DNA of 64,000 bases from Punica granatum (Eukaryota; Streptophyta; Magnoliopsida; Myrtales; Lythraceae): positions 24,350,001 through 24,414,000 of the forward strand of contig NC_045131.1 in NCBI RefSeq assembly GCF_007655135.1. Direction: 5' to 3'. Below, piece after piece: positions 1-12,338 of the stretch; positions within the stretch are counted from its first letter, which is position 1, and the number at the start of each line of letters is the position of its first letter. Made by a program: the position numbers and the translations under genes. The notes under the pieces were generated by a model, which did not search any database, was not told the DNA's origin, and was given only the letters and a program-made list of their open reading frames with translations.

Positions 1-1250
1 AAAAATATTCATAGATGAATAATTAGCAGTCGCAAGTTGTCAACCATCATGGCCACCAAGAAACCCAAGCCATCCTCATCTAATTCTCATTTACTTGTCT
101 TGAAATAAGATATTTGATAAAAACTTTATATGCTGCATCGGCAAATAATTTGTTCTAATTACTTTTATAGTGTTTCTATCATTGCTTTATTTCTTTTGAA
201 AATTATTCAAATTCTTGGAAAACATATTTTCTTCTTAATAACAATAATTTCTTCTTGAGAACAATAAAATTTTCAACGATATATTTCAAATTTTAATGAT
301 AATATTTAACATGGGTTATTAATTTGATCGATTCTATAATTATTTTACAACTAACAGTTTTTATTAGTAAGTAGTATAAATTTATCTAGTAGTCTATATC
401 AGTCAGATTAATGATTAATATTCACTTTAGAAATTCTCTCATACAGATTTGATTTAGATATTCTTTTTTTGAAAATGATATTTTATGACTTAAATTTATT
501 CATTTTATATTTCCACTAGTAGCCATGGTAATTTGTCATAAAAATAATGTAAATTAATTTTCTTTTAGGAAGAATTATATTATTATCCAATTGAGCTATT
601 TATTTATTTATTTCAATGAATTAACATAACAAAATTTTTATAGGAGTTATTACGCAATTATTCTAATGTGTCGGGAAGTCTGCATTTCCAAATATTTATT
701 TTTAATCGTTTTATATAAACGAAAATTTCATAGAATTAGTGGATGTAATAATAATTTGTTTTAATTCCATACGTGCAGTCAATTGATTCTCTTCCAATAG
801 AGATAAATAGCATCCAATTAAATATTTGCCATAATAATTGTTTTAGAATTACAATTATATTTATTAGGGCATTAATTGCATGAGTAGTCAATTTTATTTT
901 TATCTTTTAATATTACTAGATGTTCATAGAACTAGTAGTTGTGATAATTTGTTTTCATACTACGTGAGTAATTCTAGACACTAAATTTTGACCCCGACAG
1001 CACATGCTCGAGCGACCATTTCGATTTGAGACTAAGGGTTGGTGACCTTGGCTCTAGTGCGAAGACGAAAACAACACCGTCATGCCAATTGCTGTCGGAT
1101 GCCCATAGAACATCACATCGTAGGTCATGTCAAGGAGTTACAATTTGAGCTTTTACAGGGACCGTCACTCATTCCGGTGTAGAAGATATGGTTCTCAAAA
1201 GCGGAACTAGCATTTAACAAGGGCACACTGAGTGGATTTAAGCGAGCTTC
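1..1250. repeat. Dispersed repeat copy A (non-coding)
   Basis: This AT-rich stretch has no credible gene. It aligns by eye with 36190-38860 (copy C) and with the split copy B (6862-7455 plus 18009-18370). The match starts around 30-110, where phrases about two dozen bases long recur near 36195-36270. It jumps a deletion and then follows copy C from about 37740 to 38845. The last 250 bases, including a segment near 1140-1250, match 38700-38840 closely. The final part reads like an LTR of a plant retroelement, but I see no paired end. Seen directly: the similarity. Inferred: an old interspersed repeat or a segmental duplication. Confidence 0.6.
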
Positions 1251-2345
1251 ACATACCAACATGACCAAATCCAAATTTTTGTGTCAGCATTCAGAGATGG
1301 TAGAAGGTCACCGATTTCGATTCCATGGGGTGAGTTGGGATGGTGGAATCGGGTCTGAATCGCGCACTGAATAGTAGAATCTGGCCGATTCTGCAATTCT
1401 ACATTCAGGCCCAAGTCAGCTCAAGCTCGGGCCCAAAAGCGGGCTGAAGCCTAGGCCCAGAGCCTTTTTATTTTTTCCTCTCCTGCCGGCCCTTTCTTCC
1501 TTCTTTCCAGTCGTTTAACCCCAATTTCTCCCTTCTTTCGAGCTTCAAGCCTTCGAGTCTTCAACGAAATCTTCCATCCACCTACCTCTCCGAGCTTCGA
1601 TTAATGGTCCACCTGCTTCTTCTCCCGACAAGCTAACTTGTCCGAGCTTCCATTCACCTTCTCCAGGTGACAGAGTGGCGGGTACCTTCTCGGATCTCGG
1701 CTACTTCGAGCTTAGACCGGGGGTAGGGCAGGTACAATCCTCGATTCTGAGCTCTAATTCTCCCTTCCCCAAACTCATGCTTGCTCAATTGGGTCGATTG
1801 TACCTACAGAGAAGTTCTCTGTTTTCTGTACTGTCTTAGCAAGCTGAGCGGCGTTACGGAGAATCCGCCCTTGCTGATCCCTCACGCGGTCAGTGAGGTG
1901 GGTCATCGAGTCAACAGGTTCCATTCGGGTTCGTCGGAGGAGTCAGTGGTGGTTGGGCCCGCAAGCCCTGGGATTCCGCTATTGCTGACCACCCGCCCCC
2001 TCTGCTACTCCTCCCGCTCCATTCTCTATTTTTCACTATGTTCTCTGTTTTCTGTACTGCTCGACAACCCACAAGTTTGGCCCATTCTCTGTTTTCTGTA
2101 CCTGGAAGAGTAATCTTACTGTACACACTAAATGCAATTCTCTGTATCGTACTGTCTTTGGCTTGGAGATTGGAATTAGGGATGTTAATATGTTAATATA
2201 TCGCTGATAAAGGACATGCATGAGCTGCTGGTGTCAGATAGGGCTGCCAACAACGTTTATCCGATAAATGAGACGACACCTAAAGGAAGCTGCTGAAGTG
2301 CATCTCACTGGAAATTGGATTAATTTTCTTAATTAAGGAAACTTA
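1251..2345. other. C/T-rich unassigned stretch
   Basis: No gene is recognised. From about 1440 to 2100 the DNA is rich in C, T and serine/proline-type codons, with short open frames on both strands but no known domain. Purine-rich and AATCG-type phrases near 1310-1400 recur in the opposite sense near 3090-3170. A decayed transposon, possibly hAT-like, may therefore span roughly 1.3-3.2 kb with a MITE inserted in it. This is a weak inference because no target duplication was found. Confidence 0.3.
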
Positions 2346-2578
2346 GGTGGTGTTTGGTTTCATAGTAGGATTTTAGAATTGTGATTTTGATTTTGATTTT
2401 GAGTGGTATAAATGGGGCCCACCCTTTGACTTTGTAAGAGTTATGTTGTTTTGTTGTGGGAAAAAGTAATATAAATGGGACCCACTCTTTGACTTTGTAT
2501 GAGTTATTTTGTTTTGTAGTGGGTAGAATTAAGTTAGAATTGTGATTCTAAAATACAATTCTGAAACCAAACAGAGCC
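2346..2578. mobile_element. Tourist-like MITE 1 (PIF/Harbinger type)
   Basis: A 233-bp element is flanked on both sides by TTA (2343-2345 and 2579-2581), the usual target duplication of PIF/Harbinger elements. The ends are inverted copies of GTTTGGTTTC with a few differing outer bases. The interior holds two similar segments containing CCCAC and TTTGACTTTG. There is no coding capacity. It belongs with the copies at 5438, 41226 and 60029. Confidence 0.8.
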
Positions 2579-3277
2579 TTAATAATTTTTTATGTATATA
2601 TTCCTTTCGGCAGTATATCCTGAAAGTTTTCATTTTTTTTGGGTCAAATACGGGGCCCCAAGCCTAAGTACGTTTTTGTTTTATATACATATGAATCAAA
2701 ACAAAAAATGAAAAGGCAGCAGCAACCTTAATGGGCCAGTTTCTTTTTGAAAATGAAAAAGCATGCCTCAGTTAATGACTTGGAGCTTCTTAAAGAAAAT
2801 AAGTTTGATGCTTTGTATGATGATAATGATGGTGACCATGAAGATTTGAATGAGATATGATTTGTTTGTTCATTTTATATTATGATTTATGTTATTAACT
2901 TTTTATTTCGAGAGTTTGAGTTATGACTTGGTTCTTGAATTTCGATAATTTGTAATAATATTGTGTTTTTATCATTTTATGACATATTTTTGATTTGTTG
3001 GTTTGTGGTTTTTATTTAAATGAACAATGATTGAATTTTTTTCTCAGAAAAGTATATCACACATATATTTTTTTTTTTAATTATAGGTAGAATCTTACGA
3101 TTCACGATTCGAATCGCAATTCACGATTCTACGACCCTCGATCGAGTCTAGGTAGAATCGCGATTCTGACAACCTTGTTACCAGCTCTAAATACCTAAAC
3201 TACAGGGTGGCCACATGATTGGATCCCAGATTCTCTCCAATCACCATGCATATATATTCGACAAAAATGTAACAATG
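2579..3277. other. Decayed transposon-like DNA with an acidic ORF tail
   Basis: There is no complete gene. Around 2758-2860, plus strand, a short open frame ends in an acidic tail (…YDDNDGDHEDLNEI, stop). This resembles the acidic carboxy ends of many plant transposases, but it is too short to assign. From 3085 to 3170 there are clustered GATTCNNNATTC phrases, inverted relative to similar ones near 1340-1400. I read this as the right part of an old element and cannot name it firmly. Confidence 0.3.
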
Positions 3278-4492
3278 AACCTAAAAGTTTTTCATTTTTT
3301 AAACTTTGAGTCCTATAACTTCAGCTCTGCAAAGAGCAGTTCTAAAACGTTCAAAAAAGTGATACTTCTACTTTGTTCTGTAATGGATAGTGACGGACAG
3401 CTGATATGAACTTAATGCCGTGAAAATTATCCGAGTTGGCCTTTTTTTTGCCTACGTGGCACTTTCTTAAAAAAATATAAAATATAAAACAAACAATAAA
3501 AAACGCAACCCATGGCTTTGTCGGGTCAAGTTGTTGACTCTCTCTTCGATGCCCCCTTTTTTTTTTTTTTTCCGGCGACATGAGCACGAAGATCATCCCT
3601 GACAATAGCGAAAACTTCAATCCAATCTATTCCTTCACCATAAAATTCACCCTCTTTTGAACAATAACAAGCCTATCTCCTTTAGTTGAGAATCATGATC
3701 TCCAGAAAAAGAAAAGTAAAAGATTACATGGAAAAATTACTTTGTATCTCCCGTAGGTGACTTGGTGAATGTTCGTCTCCCTCAGCTCCTCTTCCTGTCG
3801 TTTTGATTCCTGGCAAAGACGGAAGACCCAAATGGCTTCCATGGCAGAAGCCGCACACCAGAACAGGAGAAAAATATCAGAAATCAGATCAGAGCCTACT
3901 CCATGATTTTTTTTTTCTCCTCTTCAGATCAGATCCCGCAAATAACGAAGCAAAAGGACTGCTCGATCATTCACGAATCACCGCAATCGCACCATCTGAT
4001 GAGCATGGCGACGCACCGCCGCATGATACATCGACCTTTCCTCCCTCACTAGCTCAAGATCGAGATCCTTTTTTTTTTTTTGACAGATCTCTGGAATCTC
4101 TTGGATTGGGGGCTTGTCGGTGGCCCCCCACTCCGGGGATAAGGTGGCTGGCGCCTCCCGAGTTCGCCGGCGACCTCACCTCGGGGTGGGGGTCGCGGAC
4201 GGGGCTCCAAGCCCCTGCATCCACCCAACCCGAGATAGGGTAGGGTTTTCCTTTTTCTTTTTTTTCCCCTAAATTTTTTTCTCAATTTTTTTTTTATTTT
4301 TTTAATTCTTTCTAATCGAAAACCGCGATAGGACAAATTTAACAACGTTAAAGTCCAGGTCAGCCCTCCATCGCTGTCCGTTACGGAACAAATCAAAAGT
4401 ATTATTTTTAAAAATATTTTAGTACTGTTTTTTACAAAATTAAAGTCATAGGACTAAATTTAAAAAAATTAATAAACTTTTAGGGTTATTGC
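3278..4492. mobile_element. Element with long inverted ends around a GC-rich core
   Basis: About 150 bp at the left (3278-3425) align with the reverse complement of about 150 bp at the right (4330-4492). Both arms contain the series CCTAAAAGTTT, AGTCCTAT, TACTTTTGATTTGTT-like and a GGACAGC block, in the same order. The interior 3780-4240 is much more GC-rich than the surroundings and holds open frames on both strands without a known domain. Long inverted ends around gene-like DNA suggest a Mutator-like (Pack-MULE) element. No 9-bp target duplication could be shown, so the class is tentative. Confidence 0.5.
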
Positions 4493-5437
4493 TTTCTTTT
4501 TTTCATGTATATTCATAAGCTTCGAAAAAGGGAAGCATAACACCAACGTTCTTAAAGTTTAAACCCATACTCTTCCATTCTCTCCACCTTCTCCCCTGAG
4601 CTCCCTATCCACCTGCTTCGACCGTCCACCACTGCCTGATGCAGCCCATCCCTGATTGGTGACCACCACTTTCGGTTAATTCGATGTCTCGGTGATCCCT
4701 TGGCGGTCTCCGTTCCGCCACTACACCTTTACCTCCGCCGGAACCAACCAACCCAAGCTCCACCTCTTAGCCACCTCCTCTCCTCACCGAGCTCCACCTT
4801 TCAGCCATTTACACCTCCCCCCCTCCAGCTCTTGGCCATTTATACCTGTCCTCCACCTCTCCATCATCCTCTCCTCTCCTCCACCAAATCTTCACTCGAC
4901 CCCTCCCTGATCAAGCACACCACCACCAAGCTCCACCCCTTAATTGGCCTCTCCCTCACCGAGCCTAAACCAACCGAGCTCTTCTTCTTCTCGGGTCCTC
5001 CCACTTGAGAGCTCACAAACTCAGCCAAGCCCCCAGTTGGCTGGGTCTTTCCTTGTCGGTCGAAGGGCTGTTTGTCGAAGAGTGGCGGAGCTAAATACAG
5101 AGGCTCAGCTCACATACTGACCTTTTTTATTCTCCCGACATGGCTTGGGAGAGGTAAGAACTCAAAACCAAGCTAAGATCTCATAATTTTATTTTTTAAC
5201 GTTTTTATAATTATTAGTATCTTCTAAAATAAACTAGAGTAAAATGCAATTTACCTCTAACCTTTGGGATAATATTTGCAATGCCCCTGACTTATACAAA
5301 TTTGTACGATTCCTCTTGATCACCTTGGAAAATAAGCACCTTGCACCTCCCCACCGTTTGTCAAGCCAAAGTTAATCACATGCATGCCATGTGACCATTT
5401 TACTGGGCAAACAGGAAAATATTTCGGAAAATACTTA
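4493..5437. other. C-rich stretch with a MULE-end-like segment
   Basis: From 4560 to 5050 the plus strand is strongly C/T-rich, with Pro/Ser/His-rich overlapping open frames typical of biased composition rather than protein. No domain is recognised. From about 5236 to 5420 the sequence (AATTTACCTCTAACCTTTGG, then CACCTTGCACCTCC) resembles the outer inverted ends of plant Mutator-like elements. I found no partner end in the window. Confidence 0.25.
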
Positions 5438-5702
5438 TAATGTATTTGGTTTTAGAGTTGAGTTTTAATTTTAATTGGGTTGTAATGATTGTATTGTTGA
5501 ATTATGAGAAAAAGTATGAAAAAGTAACGAATAGTCGAGAGAATTTAGTATTAAAAATTGAATTGAGCATAATAGAGTTGTACGTGGATTTATGTATGAG
5601 GCTCACCTTTTTGACTTTGAAGAGTTGATTTTTGTTGTGTAGTGAATAGAGTTAAAGTTATAGTTAAAATTTTAAAATCTAATTACGAAATCAAACGGAG
5701 CA
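5438..5702. mobile_element. Tourist-like MITE 2
   Basis: A 265-bp element lies between TTA at 5435-5437 and TTA at 5703-5705. Its ends read TGTATTTGG and CAAACGGAGCA, which are related inverted ends. The interior (…TTGGGTTGTAATGATTG…) matches the reverse complement of the copy at 60029-60330 over much of its length, so it is the same family in the opposite orientation. Confidence 0.8.
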
Positions 5703-5724
5703 TTAATATTCTAGAACCTAAAGC

Positions 5725-6860
5725 CCTCGATAGTAACTTAGCCAATTAATCCAAGTTATCAAGGAAATTTTCCTCGGTAACTTTCCCGCAATAATTCCGC
5801 CAGTAGGCCACCATAAATTCTTTCCGGAGGTATATTGGCAAAATTTCGAGGGAATATTATCGAGGAAAATAATCCCCTGATATTTTTCCTCGGTAATTAA
5901 ATAAATTTTAGTATTGCTTACACCCTCATGCGTTTTTTTAATACTATGAGAAAATCAAATATCGGGGGTGAGGGAGGGGGAGACCTAGGAACCGAGACCC
6001 CTCTTGAGTAAATTAGCCAATGCGTCCAAATTTTGGTCACGACCCCTAGAGACTCGAGACACATCCAACTATTTTTATTAAATAATGTTCATCAAGTTAA
6101 GCCCGTAAACTCGATATCTAGACCTCCTAAACTACTAGGCCACGGATAACAATCATCCATTAATAAGAAAATATTAATTGATAATTTTCATGTGCCCCTC
6201 TCGATATTAATTGGCTAATTTCGTCTTCTTTGAATATTTTTCGATGACCTACCAAGAAAAATTCCTCAATACTCCCAAGTATTTCTCTTTTTAATTATTG
6301 GTGAATTATCGAAGAAATTTTCCTTGGTATGTTTCCGGCAAAAATTCCTCCGATAATCCGCCATAAATTATTTTCGAAAGTTTACTGGCGGAATTCCAAG
6401 GGAATATTATCGAGGGAAAAGTTCCCTCGATATTTTTTCCTCGGTAATTAAGTAATTTTTAGTAATGCCTATTGCCGCACCTTCCTCCCGCGTATTTTTT
6501 TTTTGCATTTTTATATTCTGAAAAAATCAACTATTTTTTCTAAATAATGTTCATCAAGTTAATCACTTAGGCTTGATATGGAGACCTCCTAAACCACGCA
6601 TAACAATCATCCATAATAAGAAAATATTAATTGGCTAATTTCGTCTTCTTTGAATTTTCCGACCACCTACTGAGAGAAATCCCTCGATACAGTCATGTAT
6701 TTCTCTTTTCAATTTTCGGTGACATACCGAGAAAATTTTCGTCGGTAAGTTTCGCGCAATAATTCCGCTAATAAGCCGCCAAAAATTCTTTCTGGAGGTT
6801 TACCGGCAGAATTTCGAGGGAATCTTATCGAGGGAAAAATTCTCTCGATATCTTATCGAG
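5725..6860. repeat. Tandem CACTA-style subterminal repeats
   Basis: Three imperfect units start near 5735, 6290 and 6710. Each carries the order CGGTAA-type box, TTTTCCTCGGTAA, an AATTCCGCC box, TTTCGAGGGAATATTATCGAGG, then a second CTCGGTAA. Units 1 and 2 also share a spacer with ATAATGTTCATCAAGTTAA and TGGCTAATTTCGTCTTCTTT. Short palindromic CTCGG/CCGAG boxes repeated in both senses are typical of the subterminal transposase-binding regions of CACTA elements. No CACTA terminus is present, so this looks like a broken fragment of a family other than the one at 19132. Confidence 0.45.
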
Positions 6861-6861
6861 T

Positions 6862-7031
6862 TTGCCTTCCACTCTAGATGTATCTTGGAACTATGTAATG
6901 TATCATCTCATGGTCTAGTTAAAGGACCAAGAGCAGCGTCATCCCTTGGCAAGTAAGTGAGGTCATGGCCTTAGATGGCAGGTTCATTTTTAGTCTATAT
7001 TTCACATAAAGCATGCATTTAATGCCCTTCT

Positions 7032-7065
<34 letters not shown>

Positions 7066-7455
7066 TGTAATAGAACAATGCTGACATACCATTCTGGATG
7101 TTGCATGGAATCATTTTGATCTATTATCCTGGATACATTTTCACATATCAATTATCATTGCTTATTGTAATAATTCACGCTCTAAAGCTTGAATGTACTT
7201 ATTAAGAATAATAAAATATAATGATTATTAATTTCAAATTTCAAGCAATTAATAGTGTTCAATAACATTAGAGTAGAATAGTTCTTTCTTTGGCCACAGA
7301 GTAAAATAGTTCAATAATAATTTTTTTATAACAAATTGTCTTATTCAATACGCATACTATATTAGTTAAACTAAAATATTGTAATACCCCTGTTTTGCTC
7401 TCTTACATATAATTTTTTTATGGCTTCACTATTTTCAAATATTTGATAAAAACTT
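6862..7455. repeat. Dispersed repeat copy B, left half
   Basis: The segment 6865-7040 matches copy C at 36620-36790 closely (shared TGTATCTTGGAACTATG, CATGGCCTTAGATGGCAGGT-like phrases), and 7180-7455 matches 37500-37750. The repeat is cut at 7455 by a copia element and resumes at 18009. A TA dinucleotide run lies at 7038-7063. There is no coding potential. Confidence 0.65.
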
Positions 7456-7641
7456 ATTATGGATAGTTCGGATTATACCATTGTATAATAAGGAATATTG
7501 TAACATATTTGGTAGCCATAGATATTAGTCATATAAAGAATAATTAGGATTTATTATTTTCCTTTTAATGTAAAGGCTCACGGCCTATTTTAGAGATTGC
7601 GTTTTCAATGAAAGTTAAGTTGGATTGTTCCAATCTTCTCA
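7456..7641 (+). repeat. Copia 5' LTR
   Basis: This 186-bp LTR is identical to 17823-18008 except for one base (G here, A there, in TTTTAGAGATTGCG). It ends in TTCTCA directly before the primer site. A single difference over 186 bp would normally point to a recent insertion. Confidence 0.85.
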
Positions 7642-7653
7642 TGGTATCAGAGC
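7642..7653 (+). other. Copia primer binding site
   Basis: TGGTATCAGAGC follows the left LTR with no spacer. It is the standard complement of the 3' end of plant initiator tRNA-Met used to prime minus-strand DNA synthesis in many plant LTR retrotransposons. Confidence 0.85.
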
Positions 7654-10600
7654 GTCTACGTTCCTGAACCGATTAAAATTTTTCGACTTTCAAGATGTCG
7701 GATGTTAGTGAGGATGAGAAGAGTTCAAGATTGAGGACTAGCTCGTCCAAGAAGAAGGAGGCTGGAGATGGCTCAGTGAAGAGCATTGAAGTCCCTCCTG
7801 TATATCGACACATGTCATCTGATAGCACCGGAGCTCAAATACTTGGGTGCAATCTCAATGGTGACAACTATTTGACATGGTCACGAGCCATGTTGATTGC
7901 CGGAGAATCTATTCCAGAAGCAGCTGTCTTCCTCGCCAAAGAAGAGACAGAGCAGCGGCGGGCAGGGTTCAGCAAGCTTCAGGGAATTTCGGAGGGGAGG
8001 CCAAGCTGCAGCAATTGTGGGAAGATGGGCCACACAAAGAGTTTTTGTTGGGCTCTTATTGGGTATTCCTCTTGGCATTCTAAGCCCAAGACTAATCCAG
8101 GAAAGGGGCCCGGACAAGGACAGGCCAGAGAGAATAGTGGGCCACGCGCGAAAGCCCAATTCCAGCACGGCCCAGATCGGGCAAATGCAGTCCAGACCGG
8201 GCTGAGCAGTGGATCACGGGCTGAACAATTAGAAACCCTTCCCGATGAGCAATTTCAACGATTGCTATCCATGCTCTCACAAGACACCATGGACCCGAGC
8301 CGGCTAGTCGGCAATGAGTCTAATTTCGTGAATTTGCGGAATGAGTGGATTTTGGATACGAGAGCATCGAGGCACATGACGGGGTGTCTTGAAAATTTTT
8401 CGAGAATGACTCCAATCAAGGGCGGACTACCGGTATATATTCCTAATGGGGGCATGGTACAAGCCACCCAAATAGGAAATGCGACAATTGCAGGCGTGAT
8501 GGAAATTAATGATGTGCTTTACGTGCCCACTTTCAACTGCAATATGATTTCTATTGCACAGTTATCGAAAGAGATGAACTGTTATGTGACATTTTACTCT
8601 GATTTATGTGTTATACAGGACCGCACTTCGAGGAGGACGCTTGGAGTGGGTGAGCTTCAAGGGGGGGTCTATTACATAAGGCGAGTAGCCACTACACCAC
8701 AGACATGCCAGGTAGTCGTAGAGGAATCCGCGGACTTATGGCATCAGAGGCTTGGTCATCCATCTCGCATAATGAAGTTGAATGGTATTAATTTATTTTT
8801 GGGTGATAGGAGTAATAAGGAGTGTGATGTATGCCTTAGAGCGAAACAAACACGTTCACAATTTCAATTGAACATGAATAAAGCTGAGTACCCGTTTCAG
8901 TTAATACACTGTGATTTGTGGGGGCCGTATAAGGTTAAGGCTAGTTGTGGAGCCAATTATTTCTTAACTATTATGGATGATTTTAGTCGAGGCGTATGGG
9001 TATATTTGCTACGAGAGAAATCTGAAGCTCGGAGGTTTATCATTGACTTTTATAATTTGATCAAGAATCAATTTGATCGCACGATTAAAGTTCTAAGAAG
9101 TGATAATGGGATGGAGTTTTTGTCGAAGGAGCTACGAGATTTTTTCTCTACACATGGCATCGTGCATCAGACGTCTTGTACAGATACACCACAACAGAAT
9201 GGCCGGGTGGAAAGGAAGCATTGGCACATTCTCAATGTTGCGAGATCACTCATGTTCAAGGCATCACTACCGACACGATTCTGGGGCAAGTGTGTCTCAA
9301 CTGTCGTCCACTTGATCAACGTCACACCGACACCCTTACTTGGCAACAAAAGTCCACACGAGTTACTTTTTGGTAAACCACCTAATTACTCGAACTTGAG
9401 AGTTTTTGGGTCATTATGCTATGCACATATACGGACTAAGGATAAGTTTGAATCGAGGTCCCAAAAATGTGTTTTTATCGGATATCCTCATGGGAAGAAA
9501 GGATGGAGGCTTTATGATTTGAAGAATCACCAAATGTTTGTATCTAGAGATGTTCGGTTTTGCGAGACAATATTTCCTTTTGCCACGGAGAATGATGAAT
9601 CGAGGCAACCAAGAAAAAGCAATCCATTATTCTTGGATGGGGATGGGCCTATAATTTCTGGAGGCTCAGCTGAGGATTTTAAATCCAGCCCAAGTCGATC
9701 AATCCATTTGGGAGAGTCATCTTCGGGTCGAACCAGTGGAGAAGTAAACTGGAAAAGTTCTAGTCCAATTCGGTCACAAAAGTCGGGCTCGGAGGCAAAA
9801 GACAGGCCCAGAAATGAAGATGGATTCGATTCGGCCCAGAAGACTCTGGAGACGGACCGAAGAGAGAAAGGGATAGGCCAAAGTCAAGAAGAGAAGGAGA
9901 GTGAGGGGCCCAGACGAAATTCTGAACTAGGCCAAAGGAAGAAAGGCACGGGCCGAAGTCTGGAGGTTAGGGGGAGAATTTCAGGACCGGGTCAAATTGA
10001 AAGAAACGAAGACCAATTACTGGGAACACCCTTAGCAAGTGAAAGAAAGGAAAATTCATAAGAGACGACCAACACAGATAAGAACGATGAGGTACTCTTG
10101 CGGCGATCTGAACGGGTTTCCAATCTTCCCAAACACTTCAAAGATTTCATTGTTCATACCGCCCGCCATAAGACCCCTTCTCCTTTTTCACCCACCTCCT
10201 TGCACTCCTCGGGTATGTCCTATCCCAGTGAGAGATTCATTGATTATTCAAATATTTCAAATAATCACAAGTCATTTCTAGCGGCAATTGATTTTGATAG
10301 AGAGCCCACATCTTATCGGGAAGCCGTCCGAGATCGAAGATGGCGGGACGCAATGGCCGAAGAAATCCGTGCTCTCGAATTAAACAAGACCTGGACAATT
10401 GAGGAGCTTCCACCTAGAAAACACCTTATCGGTTGCAAATGGGTGTATAAGGTAAAACGCCGAGCAGATAGAAGTGTAGAGCACTATAAGGCTCGGCTAG
10501 TTGCGAAGGGCTTCACCCAGGTCGAGGGAATAGATTTCCATGAGACTTTTGCGCCAGTGGCCAAGTTGGTAACTGTGAGATGTTTATTGACAGTAGCAAT

Positions 10601-10975
10601 GGCGAAAGGGTGGATCATTCATCAAATGGACGTGAACAATGCATTTCTGCACGGGGACTTAGCAGAGGAAGTATATATGGCGTTACCTCCAAGTTTCTCT
10701 ACTTCGAAGAGCGGAAATGTCTGCAGGCTTCGTAAATCCTTATATGGACTTTGCCAAACATCAAGGAACTGATTCTCAAAATTTACAGATGCTCTTCGAC
10801 ACTATGGGTTCACTCAATCAGGTGCAGATCATTCACTTTTTACCCTTAATAAAGGTAATACTTTCCTTGGCGTGTTGGTTTATGTCAATGATTTGATCAT
10901 AGTGAGCAACAGTTCTAGCCACTGTGATTCCTTTAAGGGATATCTGGATACATGCTTCCATATAAAGGACTTGGG

Positions 10976-11741
10976 TGATGCAAATCGTAGTATGACTTCA
11001 AGGGATCTAGTTCAAGTTCCAATTGGACCGATTACGCGAGCACGAGCAAAGAAGTTTAAAGATGAACTCAACGGCCTGATTCAAGAGGTTCGGGCTCAAG
11101 CTAATTCGTGGAGGCCCATTGAACATGAATCACGTGATCAACAAAAATCCATCCATTTGATTCAAGTTATAGAAGATTTCGGGCAATACTAAATTCAGCA
11201 AGTGTTTGAGAAGCTTCTAGAATATTTGATGATCAAGAGAAGATATCATCAGATTTGTTTAAATTTTAAATCTCATAGAGATATTCTCGGGATATTTAGA
11301 TTTCATATCTTCATAGATTACGCCATATCTTTATCGATATTTTAGGTTTTATTTTCCTTATCTATAGGAGGAGATATGGCCAGATTAAGATTACTTTATG
11401 TTTATATATATTCCTCTTTGTGAATTTTTAATAAAAAAGGAACATTTAGAAAATTGTGAGAGTATTCTCTTTAGTTCTTGAAGAACTAATTCGAACTTAT
11501 CGGAAGTTTCCGTGGCGTTCATCAACGACTTATCAAACGGCTTTCCACCACCGTTTGTGGCGTCTTCCTATATACCGAGGTTCTTGTTTCGCAATAAATA
11601 ACGGGTTGAGGTCAGTTATACCAAGGTTTTTGTTTTTGTCGTAAACAACGGGTCGAAAGTTTGTCACTCAAATCCGATCGTGGAATGATCTTGGGTTCCT
11701 TTAGTTGTCGGGTCTCGTCATTCTTGGCAGGAATCGCATCA
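10976..11741 (+). repeat. Gypsy 5' LTR (normal orientation)
   Basis: This 766-bp LTR begins TGATGCAAATCG and ends GGAATCGCATCA, so it has TG…CA ends with a 6-bp terminal inverted repeat (TGATGC/GCATCA). TATATATA near 11404 and AATAAA near 11430 are possible promoter and polyadenylation signals. The first 215 bases stay open and encode the usual carboxy tail of this gypsy group (GPITRARAKKF…), which is read when the same sequence forms a 3' LTR. Confidence 0.85.
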
Positions 11742-11743
11742 TT

Positions 11744-11755
11744 TGGTATCAGAGG
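11744..11755 (+). other. Gypsy primer binding site
   Basis: TGGTATCAGAGG lies two bases after the LTR end. It matches the initiator tRNA-Met complement at 11 of 12 positions (the last base differs), which is normal for plant gypsy elements. Confidence 0.8.
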
Positions 11756-12338
11756 ATCAGGTTCCAAATCGGGTTTATCCTATCCTTTTTTGTTTCAATT
11801 TGCTGAGTTCGCTTCATCGAGTTTGTCCTTTGTGGATTTAAAAAAGAGCTGAAAAAAAAATTCGGCCAAAAAAAAATACAAAGCTAAAAAAAAAGGATCG
11901 AAAGAAAAGAAAGAAGACATTGTTGTCAATTTGATCCAAATTTTGTACCTCGGACCATTCTAAAGATGTTATTTCCCTTTCTTTGTGATCTACATTGATT
12001 CTGATTCCAGAATTTCATATAACATTCTGATATACTTCATTTTGGTTGCCTTTTCTCTTGTTTCTTTTCTTCCTGAAATTTCCTTTGACCATTAATTTTC
12101 CTTGATGAGTTCTTGGTGAATTGTTGCTGGAAAATTTGGAGTTGTTTGTTTAGTTCCAAAAGAACTGAAAGAGAATTGTCGAGTGAAAATAGGCAAGAGC
12201 GGTGAGAACATTAGAGGGTTAAAAGCCACGTTTGTTTGAGTGAAAACACGAGTGTAGAGTGATTCACACTCTTGAGTGTAAACACGTAAGGGAGAGAATT
12301 GTGAGGTCCTTTCTTTCTAACTTTATTTTGCAGCAATC

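Noticed and set aside
4700..5008. Proline/serine/histidine-rich protein genes
   Set aside because: Overlapping frames in C/T-rich DNA are all open because of composition. No domain or splice structure was found.
7881..8168. Minus-strand open frames under the copia polyprotein
   Set aside because: They are shadows of the plus-strand coding frame and have no domains of their own.
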